Shown piece after piece: positions 8,025-16,542 of a stretch of 40,659 bases of DNA. The position numbers and the translations under genes were made by a program. Each line of letters starts with the position of its first letter. The first letter of the stretch is position 1. Source of the stretch: Paludibacteraceae bacterium (GTDB lineage: Bacteria > Bacteroidota > Bacteroidia > Bacteroidales > Paludibacteraceae); assembly GCA_017391525.1 (NCBI GenBank), contig JAFOYE010000033.1, forward strand, positions 1-40,659. Reading direction: 5' to 3'. The notes under the pieces were generated by a model. It ran no database searches, was not told the origin of the DNA, and saw nothing but the letters and a program-made list of their open reading frames with translations.

Positions 8025-8984
8025 ATGGAAGCAATATTTGAACTTAGCGAAGCGCTTGATATAGCGATGTTTTATGGCGTGAATAACGTCAATATTTTAT
8101 GTTTGAAGAATCAGCATCCTGATGTGCGAGTTGTTGCACGTGGTTATCAGGTTAAGGTTATTGGTTCACAACCTGCTATCTTTCGCTTTGAACAAAATAT
8201 TCGTAAATGTGAAGATTTTTGTGTAAAACATAATACCATAAACGAACAACAAATCCTTCAACTTATCCATGGAGAAGAACCCACTGAGTTTCTACAAGAT
8301 AACCTTATTCTTCATGGTGTAAATGGAAAATCTATTGTTGCTCGTAGTGCAAATCAGCAACTTCTTGTTGATGTATACGAAGAGAATGATTTACTATTTG
8401 CTATCGGTCCTGCGGGTAGTGGAAAAACATACACAGCCATAGCTCTTGCTGTTAGAGCCCTCAAAAATCGCGAGGTTAAACGTATTATTCTATCACGTCC
8501 TGCAGTGGAGGCTGGTGAAAAATTAGGATTTTTACCAGGAGATATGAAGGAAAAAATCGATCCATATCTTCAACCTCTCTATGATGCACTACAAGATATG
8601 ATTCCTGGTGCGAAACTCAATGAGTACATGGAACGTGGTATAATACAGATTGCTCCTTTAGCCTTTATGCGTGGACGTACGCTTGCAGATGCGATAGTTA
8701 TATTAGATGAAGCTCAAAATACCACAACGGCTCAACTAAAAATGTTCCTAACTCGTTTAGGTGTTCATGGCAAAATGATAATAACAGGTGATATGACGCA
8801 AATTGATTTACCTCCTAGTCAAAAATCTGGACTTAAAGATGCAATAGAGCGATTAAAAAATATCAATGGAATAGCTATTGTAGAATTTAATCAAAAAGAT
8901 ATTGTACGCCACCACCTTGTTAAAAAAATTGTAGACGCATATAGTAATTTTGATTATGCTCAGTCAAAAAAAGATGAGAAATAA
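8025..8984 (+). CDS. phoH: PhoH-family ATPase
   Basis: This 319-residue P-loop ATPase has the normal PhoH length. Walker A is GPAGSGKT at residues 128-135. Walker B is VILDEAQN with D228-E229. The RPAVEAGEKLGFLPGD and GDMTQIDLP motifs typical of the family are present. An N-terminal KH-like region of about 100 residues precedes the ATPase. PhoH proteins are RNA-associated ATPases of unclear role. The gene stands between two terminators. No consensus promoter is evident in the 48 nt upstream of the start. Confidence 0.93.
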   Translation: MEAIFELSEALDIAMFYGVNNVNILCLKNQHPDVRVVARGYQVKVIGSQPAIFRFEQNIRKCEDFCVKHNTINEQQILQLIHGEEPTEFLQDNLILHGVNGKSIVARSANQQLLVDVYEENDLLFAIGPAGSGKTYTAIALAVRALKNREVKRIILSRPAVEAGEKLGFLPGDMKEKIDPYLQPLYDALQDMIPGAKLNEYMERGIIQIAPLAFMRGRTLADAIVILDEAQNTTTAQLKMFLTRLGVHGKMIITGDMTQIDLPPSQKSGLKDAIERLKNINGIAIVEFNQKDIVRHHLVKKIVDAYSNFDYAQSKKDEK

Positions 8985-8987
8985 AAA

Positions 8988-9010
8988 AGCCCCAAAATGG
9001 GGCTCTTTTT
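8988..9010. terminator. Bidirectional terminator between phoH and deoC
   Basis: The stem AGCCCCA / TGGGGCT is flanked by an A run on the left and a T run on the right. It can end both the phoH transcript (plus) and the pyrE-deoC transcript (minus). Confidence 0.9.
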
Positions 9011-9037
9011 ATAATGAATATTATTTGACAAATATCA

Positions 9038-9919
9038 TTAAAAATATTTAACTTCTGTACCTGTGATGCTGGTAAGTAAGTTATTTGCTAGTCGACTGGC
9101 ACCAAAGCGGAAAGATTCGTTGTTGAGCCAATCTTCACCCAAAATTTCTTTTACTAATGTATAGTGTTGTACAGCTTCGTCAGTTGTACTAACACCTCCT
9201 GCTGGTTTGTAACATATTTTTTCTCCTGTTTTCTCTTTCCAATTTTTGATAGCTTGGCACATAACATATGTGGCTTCAGGAGTTGCATTTACAGGAACTT
9301 TACCAGTAGAGGTCTTGATAAAATCAGCTCCTGCTGCCATCGCAAGTATAGAAGCTTTGTAAATGTTTTCAGCTGTTTTAAGAGCTCCAGTCTCTAAGAT
9401 TACTTTAAGATGAGCATCTTTGATTGCGGCTTTAATTTCCGAAATCTCATCATAAACCTCTTGATAGTTTCCTTCTAAGAACTTACCTATAGAGATAACG
9501 ATATCAATTTCAGTAGCACCAGCAGCTACAGCCATAGCAGATTCTGCTACTTTAATCTCAACAAATGTTTGTGAAGCAGGGAATCCAGCAGCAACAGCAG
9601 CTATGCCAATAGGTTCTGTTAATGTGTCTGCAGCTGTTTGAACTAAAGAAGGGTAGACACACATAGCAGCTACGTTTGGTATATCTGGGAAATGAGTCTC
9701 GAACTCATTAACACGCTGAGCCATAGTTTCTACTTTTTCAGTAGTATCCTCACCATTAAGTGTTGTTAGATCAATACTATGAAGGCATTGTTTCCAAACC
9801 TCAACATTATTGTTCTCGTCAAAATGTTTCGCCAAAATATCTTGTGCTGCCTCTTTCACCATTTCATCTGTCAATGTAAATGGATACTCGGCAAATAATT
9901 TTTCAAACTTATTGTCCAT
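9038..9919 (-). CDS. deoC: Deoxyribose-phosphate aldolase
   Basis: DeoC cleaves 2-deoxyribose 5-phosphate to glyceraldehyde 3-phosphate and acetaldehyde in deoxynucleoside salvage. The Schiff-base Lys lies in FIKTSTGK and the second active-site Lys in CYKPAGGVST. The active-site Asp is in ATEIDIVISIGKF. At 293 residues it is longer than the E. coli enzyme (259), owing to an N-terminal extension of about 40 residues. It is the last gene of the pyrE operon, starting 5 nt after psd. No other deo genes are near. Confidence 0.95.
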   Translation of the reverse strand: MDNKFEKLFAEYPFTLTDEMVKEAAQDILAKHFDENNNVEVWKQCLHSIDLTTLNGEDTTEKVETMAQRVNEFETHFPDIPNVAAMCVYPSLVQTAADTLTEPIGIAAVAAGFPASQTFVEIKVAESAMAVAAGATEIDIVISIGKFLEGNYQEVYDEISEIKAAIKDAHLKVILETGALKTAENIYKASILAMAAGADFIKTSTGKVPVNATPEATYVMCQAIKNWKEKTGEKICYKPAGGVSTTDEAVQHYTLVKEILGEDWLNNESFRFGASRLANNLLTSITGTEVKYF

Positions 9920-9924
9920 GATGC

Positions 9925-10617
9925 TTAGTTATTAATTCTACCTAAAATAGTTTCGTTTCCTTTTACATGTTCACCTACTGTTACGAATATTTCGGTATCA
10001 AGTGGCAAGTATAAATCTACACGTGATCCAAACTTGATAAATCCAAAATGCTCATTACGATGAGCTTTGCTACCTACTTTGGAATAAGTAACAATACGTC
10101 TAGCCATAGCACCAGCGATTTGACGTACTGCAACAAGTGCTTTGTTATGGGTTTCAATCACTACTAATGAACGTTCATTTTCTGTACTTGATTTAGGAAG
10201 CCATGCGCCTTTATGTGATCCATCTTGATGTTCAGAGGCTATGACTGTACCCTCTATTGGATACCAGTTGGCATGTACATTAAGAGGAGACATGAATATA
10301 CTTACTTGTAAGCGTTTTTCATGAAAATACTCATTTTCCATAGTTGGTTCAACAACAACGACTCGACCATCTGCTGGGGCAATGAGAAAATTAGGATCTT
10401 GAACTTCTAGTATTCGCACAGGGTTGCGGAAGAAGTATGTGACAAAAACCAGCAATGCAGCTGATAGCAGTACCGAAATAGCTAATATCCACTGCATTTG
10501 TGATTGTGATATCCATAAATAAACAAGCACGTTTATTGCAAAGATCAAAAATGTAACAGTAAGTATTATTTTTCTACCTTCGCGATGGATACGATGGTGG
10601 CGTTTTTTCTTTCCCAT
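9925..10617 (-). CDS. psd: Phosphatidylserine decarboxylase, pyruvoyl type
   Basis: Psd makes phosphatidylethanolamine by decarboxylating phosphatidylserine at the inner membrane. This is the short form of about 230 residues common in Bacteroidetes and archaea. A basic N-terminus is followed by one or two membrane segments at residues of about 17-60, and the decarboxylase domain ends with HFGFIKFGSRVDLYLP. Self-cleavage at this Gly-Ser gives the pyruvoyl cofactor. The ATG at 10617 is preferred to a TTG two codons upstream. In many relatives pssA follows psd, but here deoC does. Confidence 0.92.
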   Translation of the reverse strand: MGKKKRHHRIHREGRKIILTVTFLIFAINVLVYLWISQSQMQWILAISVLLSAALLVFVTYFFRNPVRILEVQDPNFLIAPADGRVVVVEPTMENEYFHEKRLQVSIFMSPLNVHANWYPIEGTVIASEHQDGSHKGAWLPKSSTENERSLVVIETHNKALVAVRQIAGAMARRIVTYSKVGSKAHRNEHFGFIKFGSRVDLYLPLDTEIFVTVGEHVKGNETILGRINN

Positions 10618-10649
10618 TAACAAAAATATTTAGAAGTTCTTAATAGTAT

Positions 10650-11072
10650 TTACTCGTATTGGATTTGGCATAACATATCGATTGCTTGGTCAAGGCCGAT
10701 CTGCATTTTTTTATCCAACATCATTCGAAACATTACCGGCAAGTCTGTTTTTATGGTGATACGCATGCATGTTTCGTGGGTATCAACCTCCTTAAGTTGG
10801 ATCCAAGCATCTAGTGGAATAGGAATGTTTTCAGCACCATATTTAATCATTTTATTTTCCTCTTGATCTACAATCCCAATAGTAATCTTAGGACCTAATC
10901 CTTCCACTTTAAAACGTATAGATTCTCTGTTAATCTCTAGTTCTTTGATTTTATCTTGCGGAATTACGTCTGCAAAACGTTGTAGATTTTCTAGGTTAGT
11001 TAATACGGCATATACGCTACCAGCACTAGCGTTTACTTTTCCTATTTTACTTTCATATTTAATCTCTGCCAT
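10650..11072 (-). CDS. SRPBCC (START-like) family protein
   Basis: This 140-residue single-domain protein has the helix-grip SRPBCC pattern. An N-terminal strand (YESKIGKVNASAGSVYAVLTN) precedes central strands, and a long C-terminal helix (MMLDKKMQIGLDQAIDML) closes the pocket. Such proteins bind hydrophobic ligands, and the ligand here is unknown. The gene overlaps the pyrE stop by one base (TAATG), a pairing I recall as common in Bacteroidales, so the two products are probably made together. Confidence 0.85.
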   Translation of the reverse strand: MAEIKYESKIGKVNASAGSVYAVLTNLENLQRFADVIPQDKIKELEINRESIRFKVEGLGPKITIGIVDQEENKMIKYGAENIPIPLDAWIQLKEVDTHETCMRITIKTDLPVMFRMMLDKKMQIGLDQAIDMLCQIQYE

Positions 11073-11704
11073 TATTTATTCCAATTTGATGGATGTTTTT
11101 GCCAATCTTTGATTGCTGCTTCATCTTCTGGATTTATCATACCCAAATGAGAGGCGTGGTGCAATACTGTATCCATGTTAGTTAATGAAGTGAGATCTAC
11201 TCCTAGTTTAGATAATTTACGTTGTGTAGTAGGAAATTCATAATCAAAAATAGTTACAATGCCTAAGACTTTACATCCATTGTTTCTAATAGCTTCTACT
11301 ACCTTAACGCAATTATTACCCGCATTAACTTGATTTTCAACGATAACGACATTTTGTCTAGGGCGCAAATCTCCTTCGATTTGATTTTCTAGTCCATGAT
11401 CTTTGGGTGTGGGATGGACATAGACAAAAGGTAAACTTAGTTGTTCTGCTACGAGTACTCCATGAGCGATGGCATTGGTTGCTATACCAGCAACAACATC
11501 TGTATCTGGATACAACTCTGCTATTGTGCGTGATAATTCTAATCGAACAAAGTCTCTCATCTTAGGATAGGATAAGATTTTGCGATCATCACAATACATT
11601 GGTGCAGACCATCCATTAGCCCATTTGAAAGGGTTGTTTAACTGAAACTTGAACGCTTTCAACTGAAGAAGTTTCAGAGCCGTCATGTTTTGTAAGATAC
11701 TCAT
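11072..11704 (-). CDS. pyrE: Orotate phosphoribosyltransferase homologue with altered active site
   Basis: By length (210 residues), fold pattern and context this is PyrE, which joins orotate and PRPP to make OMP in UMP synthesis. Recognisable parts are YCDDRKILSYP near the N-terminus, the KDHG loop (K101, H103) and the C-terminal tail. The PRPP site is unusual. The canonical acidic pair of the PRPP loop (D124-D125 in the enteric enzyme) appears as E123-N124, and the loop Thr residues have become Asn (ENQVNAGNN). The Arg that normally precedes the KDHG loop is H97. Activity as an OPRT is therefore uncertain. It is first in an operon with SRPBCC, psd and deoC. Confidence 0.85.
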   Translation of the reverse strand: MSILQNMTALKLLQLKAFKFQLNNPFKWANGWSAPMYCDDRKILSYPKMRDFVRLELSRTIAELYPDTDVVAGIATNAIAHGVLVAEQLSLPFVYVHPTPKDHGLENQIEGDLRPRQNVVIVENQVNAGNNCVKVVEAIRNNGCKVLGIVTIFDYEFPTTQRKLSKLGVDLTSLTNMDTVLHHASHLGMINPEDEAAIKDWQKHPSNWNK

Positions 11705-11732
11705 ATAAGAAGGTCAAAATCAAAATTCTTGG

Positions 11733-11764
11733 CAAAGGTACAACTTTTTTTATAAAAATACAAA
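11733..11764 (-). promoter_or_regulatory. Promoter of the pyrE operon
   Basis: On the minus strand TTTG (11764-11761), 20 nt and TACCTTTG (11740-11733) form a perfect consensus about 30 nt ahead of the pyrE ATG. Confidence 0.8.
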
Positions 11765-11772
11765 TGTATTTG

Positions 11773-12624
11773 TTATTTTACCTTATTTTTTTGTTCATAA
11801 TTCAATATTTTTTCGTTTTGTGAATTTTGAATTTCCTCTATTTTTTGAATATCTTTCATTAACCATCCAAGTTGATAGGTTTCTGCAAGTGCATTTTTTT
11901 CTTTGTCATTTAGATAATAAATCCAAGATGAGTTAGAATCGGTTCCATTACCTTTGACTCGTATTCTTGAATTTTGATAAGTGCTGATAAAACTCAAAAA
12001 AGTAAGCGCTTGTTCATCTTCTAATGTCATGATTTCGTGATGTCCTTGTGCCTCAAATTGGTGATTCGTTCCGGAGAATAGTTGTTCTTCGTTATCGCCA
12101 GATAGTGTAATGGAATTTTGTGCTACAGGTTTATTTCCAAAATAGTAACTCTTGACGATTGTTTTATGATCATCACGGACATATGCCTGGATAAAGTTGC
12201 GAGATGTATTGCTATTCGTTACCAGGAGTTTATGAACATATCTACCATTATTTTCGTATTGGTCGTTTTTTTCGTAAGAGAATTTTTTAATCAACTTATC
12301 AACTTGCTCAAATAACGGCGGTAGTAATGTTTCTGTGTATGCTAATGTTGTTTTTGCTTCAAGATAAATAATAGAATCTGCTAGGCTTTTGGCTTTAATG
12401 CGTTGGGTTCTTAAAGTTGGAAAAGAGTTGTGTACAGAATCTATAATAAGTTTTGCTTGTTGCAATGCTCCGGAATCAATCAGGGTTTGTGCTTCTATCA
12501 ATAGATTGTTTGCGTTTAGCTCTGTGCTATCTATTTTTTGTTCTATTTTTTGCTCCGTTTTGTTATCGCATGAAGTTGCAAATAGTATGATGGTTGGGAG
12601 TATAAGAAAAAAAATCTTTAACAT
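11773..12624 (-). CDS. Lipoprotein of unknown function
   Basis: This 283-residue lipoprotein has a signal peptide beginning MLKIFFLILP and ending in FATSC. A charged helical region follows (TEQKIEQKID, then two helices with LIDSGALQQAKLIIDSV resembling a TPR hairpin). The C-terminal half has beta character (FIQAYVRDDHKTIVKSYYF) and a final Gln/Glu/Lys-rich helix. I do not recognise a named family. The ATG at 12624 is chosen over a TTG at 12636. The gene is transcribed alone and divergently from the OmpA/TPR gene, with both promoters in a shared 197-nt region. Confidence 0.8.
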   Translation of the reverse strand: MLKIFFLILPTIILFATSCDNKTEQKIEQKIDSTELNANNLLIEAQTLIDSGALQQAKLIIDSVHNSFPTLRTQRIKAKSLADSIIYLEAKTTLAYTETLLPPLFEQVDKLIKKFSYEKNDQYENNGRYVHKLLVTNSNTSRNFIQAYVRDDHKTIVKSYYFGNKPVAQNSITLSGDNEEQLFSGTNHQFEAQGHHEIMTLEDEQALTFLSFISTYQNSRIRVKGNGTDSNSSWIYYLNDKEKNALAETYQLGWLMKDIQKIEEIQNSQNEKILNYEQKNKVK

Positions 12625-12656
12625 GGTAAAAATCAATTTTATGGATTAAAACAATG

Positions 12657-12688
12657 CAAAGGTACGAATAAATATTCAAAAACGCAAA
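12657..12688 (-). promoter_or_regulatory. Promoter of the 11773-12624 lipoprotein
   Basis: On the minus strand TTTG (12688-12685), 20 nt and TACCTTTG (12664-12657). It is back to back with the promoter at 12714-12745. Confidence 0.8.
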
Positions 12689-12713
12689 AAAATAATAAAA
12701 AAATGTTTAGAAA

Positions 12714-12745
12714 TTTGTTGGTTTGTAAATATTTTTGTACCTTTG
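12714..12745 (+). promoter_or_regulatory. Promoter of the OmpA/TPR lipoprotein operon
   Basis: TTTG at 12714-12717, a 20-nt spacer and TACCTTTG at 12738-12745. The leader is about 70 nt. Confidence 0.8.
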
Positions 12746-12821
12746 CAGCCGATAAATTATGCTCGTAGCATTGATGTTTAGTTTTTAAGTAGCAAAAATC
12801 ACATAAATTAGATAAAAAAGC

Positions 12822-14507
12822 ATGAAAAAATCTTTATTCTTATCATTAGTATTTGCAACTGCAATGCTAGTTAGTTGTGGAGGTGCAATTCAGCCTGAAA
12901 AGGTGACCGTAAATCCAGGAACTCTGGTAGTGGCTGGTAACAAAGTTGAGGCTGATATTACCGGTACATTCCCTGTGAAAAAATTCTCTAAAAAAGCAGT
13001 AGTAACAGTAACTCCAGTATTGGTTTACGAAGGTGGTGAGGCTGTTGGTAAGTCAGTAACTTATGTTGGAGAAAAAGCTAAAGAGAACGGAACAGTTATT
13101 CCTTTCAAAGAGGGAGGAAAGTTTGCTCTTAAGGCATCTTTTGATTATGTGCCAGCTATGGCCGAGTCAAAGTTGGTTCTCCGATTCACTGCTAAAAATG
13201 GAAATCGAGTTGTTGAAATCCCTGAGATGAAAATTGCAGATGGTGTTGTTGCGACAGCTACATTAGCTTCTGCAGATGATGTGAAACCACAAGTGACAGC
13301 AGATAAATTTCAACGTATCATTCAAGAGGTACAAGAAGCTGATATTCGTTTCTTGATTCAACAAACAGCTTTGCGTAGTTCAGAGTTGGCTTCCAAAGAG
13401 ATGAAGGATTTGAAAAAAGCAATTAAGAGTGCCAATAAAGATGCAAATAAAGCTATCAACAAGATTGAAGTTTTGGGTTATGCATCCCCTGATGGTGGTC
13501 AAGACTTGAATGAAAAATTGGCAGATGCTCGTCAAGAAAAATCACAAAGATATATCCAAAATCACCTCAGAAGTACTCGAGTAAAAGCTAATATCGAGTC
13601 TGACGTAACAGCAGAAGACTGGGAAGGTTTCCAAAAAGCATTGGAAGCTAGTGATATTCAAGATAAAGAGTTGGTTTTGCGTGTCCTAAGTATGTATTCT
13701 GATCCAGAAGAGCGTGAGGTGCAAATTAAGAACCTCAGTGCAGTATTTGAAACAATAGCTGAGGAGGTGTTGCCAGCACTTCGTCGTAGCCGTCTTGTTC
13801 TAACAACTGATTTGATTGGTAAGTCAGACGAGGAGATTCTTGCTTTAGCAACTACTGATCCTGCTGCATTGAATGTTGAGGAGTTACTTTACTCAGCAAC
13901 ATTGTTCAATAGTGTAGATGAGAAATATGCTATCTACGAGAAGGTAATGGAGTTGTTCCCAAAAGATCACCGCGCATATAACAACTTGGGTATTATCAAT
14001 TTCAATAAAGGCAATGTTGCAGAGGCACACAGTTTCTATGCAAAAGCGCTTCAATTAGCTCCAACTAACCCTGATGTAAATTACAACTTAGGTATTTTGG
14101 CAATGTCAGAGGGTGATTTGAATAAAGCCGAGGAATATCTTGGTAAAGCAGCTGGTACTGAGGGTAATCTAAGTGCTGCTATGGGTACTCTATATACAAT
14201 GAAGGGAGATTATGCAGCAGCTAATAGTGCATACGGTAATCTAGTTAGCAATAACGCAGCTGTTCAACAAATCATCAACGAGGACTATGCTGCAGCACGC
14301 CAAACATTAGCAAATGTTGAGAATCCAAATGCTGTTACCGCATATTTAGCAGCAGTTGTTGGAGCTCGTACTAATGATCGTGATGCTGTATACAAGAATC
14401 TTGCAATCGCTGTAGAGCGTGATGCAAATTTGAAAGTTAGAGCACAAAAAGACATGGAGTTTGCAAAGTATGTTACTGATGCAAAGTTCCAAGAGATTAT
14501 TAAATAA
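12822..14507 (+). CDS. OmpA-like and TPR-containing lipoprotein
   Basis: This 561-residue outer-membrane lipoprotein has a signal ending in LVSC (Cys at residue 19). Residues of about 25-155 are predicted beta and may form an Ig-like domain. A central region carries an OmpA-like peptidoglycan-associated motif (IEVLGYASPDGG, then LNEKLADARQEKSQRYI). TPR units follow (AYNNLGIINFNKGNVAEAHSFYAKAL is the clearest), ending in an Ala-rich helical tail. It may connect the outer membrane to peptidoglycan and act as a scaffold, which is inference. It is the first gene of a packed unit whose stop overlaps the next start (TAATG). Confidence 0.85.
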   Translation: MKKSLFLSLVFATAMLVSCGGAIQPEKVTVNPGTLVVAGNKVEADITGTFPVKKFSKKAVVTVTPVLVYEGGEAVGKSVTYVGEKAKENGTVIPFKEGGKFALKASFDYVPAMAESKLVLRFTAKNGNRVVEIPEMKIADGVVATATLASADDVKPQVTADKFQRIIQEVQEADIRFLIQQTALRSSELASKEMKDLKKAIKSANKDANKAINKIEVLGYASPDGGQDLNEKLADARQEKSQRYIQNHLRSTRVKANIESDVTAEDWEGFQKALEASDIQDKELVLRVLSMYSDPEEREVQIKNLSAVFETIAEEVLPALRRSRLVLTTDLIGKSDEEILALATTDPAALNVEELLYSATLFNSVDEKYAIYEKVMELFPKDHRAYNNLGIINFNKGNVAEAHSFYAKALQLAPTNPDVNYNLGILAMSEGDLNKAEEYLGKAAGTEGNLSAAMGTLYTMKGDYAAANSAYGNLVSNNAAVQQIINEDYAAARQTLANVENPNAVTAYLAAVVGARTNDRDAVYKNLAIAVERDANLKVRAQKDMEFAKYVTDAKFQEIIK

Positions 14508-14746
14508 TGTCAATACTTTTTCCAAAAGTACGAAAACCACGTGAGTGGGACTATCGCCCCATTTACTATGATAAAGAAAAGGAGGCGCGCAAGGATAAAC
14601 TTGCGCGTCTTCATCGTGGTTCCTTTCGTGAAGCGCATGAAGCGAACACTTACAACAGGAGAAGCGCCAAAAAACGTCAATCTAAGTTGCTACTCTGGGT
14701 TGCATTGCTCTTGCTTCTCTTATTTGTTTTTTACTATCTACTATGA
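14507..14746 (+). CDS. Small conserved single-pass membrane protein
   Basis: This 79-residue protein has a basic cytoplasmic part (FPKVRKPREWDYRPIYYD, then Lys/Arg-rich helices) and one C-terminal membrane segment of Leu and Val. Similar small proteins occur just before mutL in other Bacteroidales, where they sometimes carry the misleading label 'riboflavin synthase subunit beta'. Nothing in the sequence supports an enzymatic role. It overlaps both neighbours by a few bases, so it is translationally coupled to them. Confidence 0.8.
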   Translation: MSILFPKVRKPREWDYRPIYYDKEKEARKDKLARLHRGSFREAHEANTYNRRSAKKRQSKLLLWVALLLLLLFVFYYLL

Positions 14747-16542
14747 GTGACATCATTCATCTCCTGCCTGACAGTGTAGCAAATCAAATTGCCGCTGGAG
14801 AGGTGATTCAAAGACCGGCTTCTTGTCTAAAAGAATTGGTTGAAAATTCTTTAGATGCGGGTGCTTCTCATATCCGTGTCATAGTGCGAGATGCAGGTCG
14901 TACATTATTGCAGGTGGTAGATGATGGTAAGGGAATGAGTTCTACTGATGCTCGTATGGCGTTTGAACGTCATGCTACATCTAAAATTTCTATCGCTTCT
15001 GATTTGTTCCAATTGAGAACAATGGGATTTAGAGGTGAGGCTCTCGCTAGTATATCTGCAGTTGCACATGTCGAAATGCAAACCCGCCGAGAGGAAGATG
15101 AGGTAGGAACTCGCATAGAGATCGCAGGATCTCAATTATTGGAGCAGGATATTGTTCAATGTTCAGTAGGTACTAATATACGTGTAAAAAACCTTTTTTA
15201 CAACGTTCCTGCCCGTCGTAAATTTCTCAAAACCGACCAAACAGAGCTTCGTAATCTATTGACCGAATACAACCGCATTGTATTGGTTAATCCTCAAGTG
15301 CAATTTACTTTTGTGAGTAATGATGAAATCCTTTCTGAATTACCTCCTTGTACTATAAAACAGCGTATTGAAGCAGTCTTTGGTCATTCTTCTAAACCTT
15401 ATACAAGTCATTTGGTAGATATCTCTACCGAAACAGAGTTGGTTAAGATTTCAGGTTTTATTGGCAAACCCGAAACGGTCGGAAAAAATAGCCAACAATA
15501 TATGTTCGTAAATGGGCGATATATGCGTCATACATATTTTCACAAAGCCATTATGACTGCATATTCAGGGTTGTTATTACCAGACCATTCTCCTTCATAT
15601 TTTTTGTATTTTGACATTGATCCTGATGCAATAGATGTGAATATACATCCGACAAAAACGGAGATAAAATTTGCTGACGAACAAGCTATATTCCAAATCT
15701 TACTAGCGGCAACCAAGGAGGCATTGGGTAAATTTAATGTATCGCCATCTTTGGATTTTGTGAGTTCTACTCAGTTGGAATTTCCAACTGTAAGTTCGGG
15801 TGCGATGCCAATAAAAGCCCCCACGATGCAAATAGATCCTAGTTATAATCCTTTTAAAACGCATATTAAGCGTGATAGTGCAGTTTCTAATTGGGAGGAT
15901 TTGTATACTCAAAATCATGAAGATCTCCCCAATATAGTATCTTCTACTTCAGCTATGTTGTTTGAGGATAATCCTCAGATAACAGATACCACTCCGCTTC
16001 TGCAGTGTGGCAATCGTTATATCCTTGCGCCTGTAGAGCAAGGGATTGTATTGATTCATCAACATCGTGCGCACGCGCATATATTATTCAAGGAGTTGTG
16101 TGTCCAATTGAGTCATTCACAAGCCCTTACACAGCCACTTTTATTCCCAGAGGTGATTGAACTTATGGAGGATGATTGGCAAACTCTTCAACAGTTGCTG
16201 CCCGATTTAAAAGGTTTGGGCTTTGTGCTAGAGCAGTTTTCGCCTCAAGCATATACTATTTCGAGTGTTCCTGCTTTGTTGGGGCAGAAGAATGCTGTGG
16301 ATACTTTATTACAGGTTATACATGATGTTCAGGATACCGAACATTCGGTTGTAGAACAATGGCAAGAGACTTTAGCTCTTAGTCTAGCCAACCAAATGGC
16401 AATCCCTCAAGGCAAACCTTTGAGCGATAAAGAAATGCGCGATTTGGTTAATAGATTTATGAATGATCCATCTAGACATTTGCCTAATGGTCAAGTAATT
16501 TTATCAATACTCAATCATGATGATATACAGAAGCGTTTTTAG
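14743..16542 (+). CDS. mutL: DNA mismatch repair protein MutL
   Basis: MutL couples MutS mismatch recognition to downstream repair. The GHKL ATPase motifs are clear: ELVENSLDAGA, VDDGKGM, and GFRGEALASI with ATSKI just before. The second domain ends near residue 330 (VDVNIHPTKTEIKF), a linker follows, and residues of about 420-599 are the dimerisation domain. The DQHAxxER endonuclease motif is not intact (HQHRAHAHILF instead), and the C-terminal motifs needed for nicking are not obvious. I therefore do not expect latent endonuclease activity. The start overlaps the preceding stop (ATGA), and the 3' end overlaps the next gene by 26 nt. Confidence 0.96.
   Translation: MSDIIHLLPDSVANQIAAGEVIQRPASCLKELVENSLDAGASHIRVIVRDAGRTLLQVVDDGKGMSSTDARMAFERHATSKISIASDLFQLRTMGFRGEALASISAVAHVEMQTRREEDEVGTRIEIAGSQLLEQDIVQCSVGTNIRVKNLFYNVPARRKFLKTDQTELRNLLTEYNRIVLVNPQVQFTFVSNDEILSELPPCTIKQRIEAVFGHSSKPYTSHLVDISTETELVKISGFIGKPETVGKNSQQYMFVNGRYMRHTYFHKAIMTAYSGLLLPDHSPSYFLYFDIDPDAIDVNIHPTKTEIKFADEQAIFQILLAATKEALGKFNVSPSLDFVSSTQLEFPTVSSGAMPIKAPTMQIDPSYNPFKTHIKRDSAVSNWEDLYTQNHEDLPNIVSSTSAMLFEDNPQITDTTPLLQCGNRYILAPVEQGIVLIHQHRAHAHILFKELCVQLSHSQALTQPLLFPEVIELMEDDWQTLQQLLPDLKGLGFVLEQFSPQAYTISSVPALLGQKNAVDTLLQVIHDVQDTEHSVVEQWQETLALSLANQMAIPQGKPLSDKEMRDLVNRFMNDPSRHLPNGQVILSILNHDDIQKRF

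Noticed and set aside
16040..16120. MutL endonuclease motif
   Set aside because: HQHRAHAHILF lacks the acidic residues of DQHAxxExxxxE, so it is better read as a non-nicking MutL C-domain.
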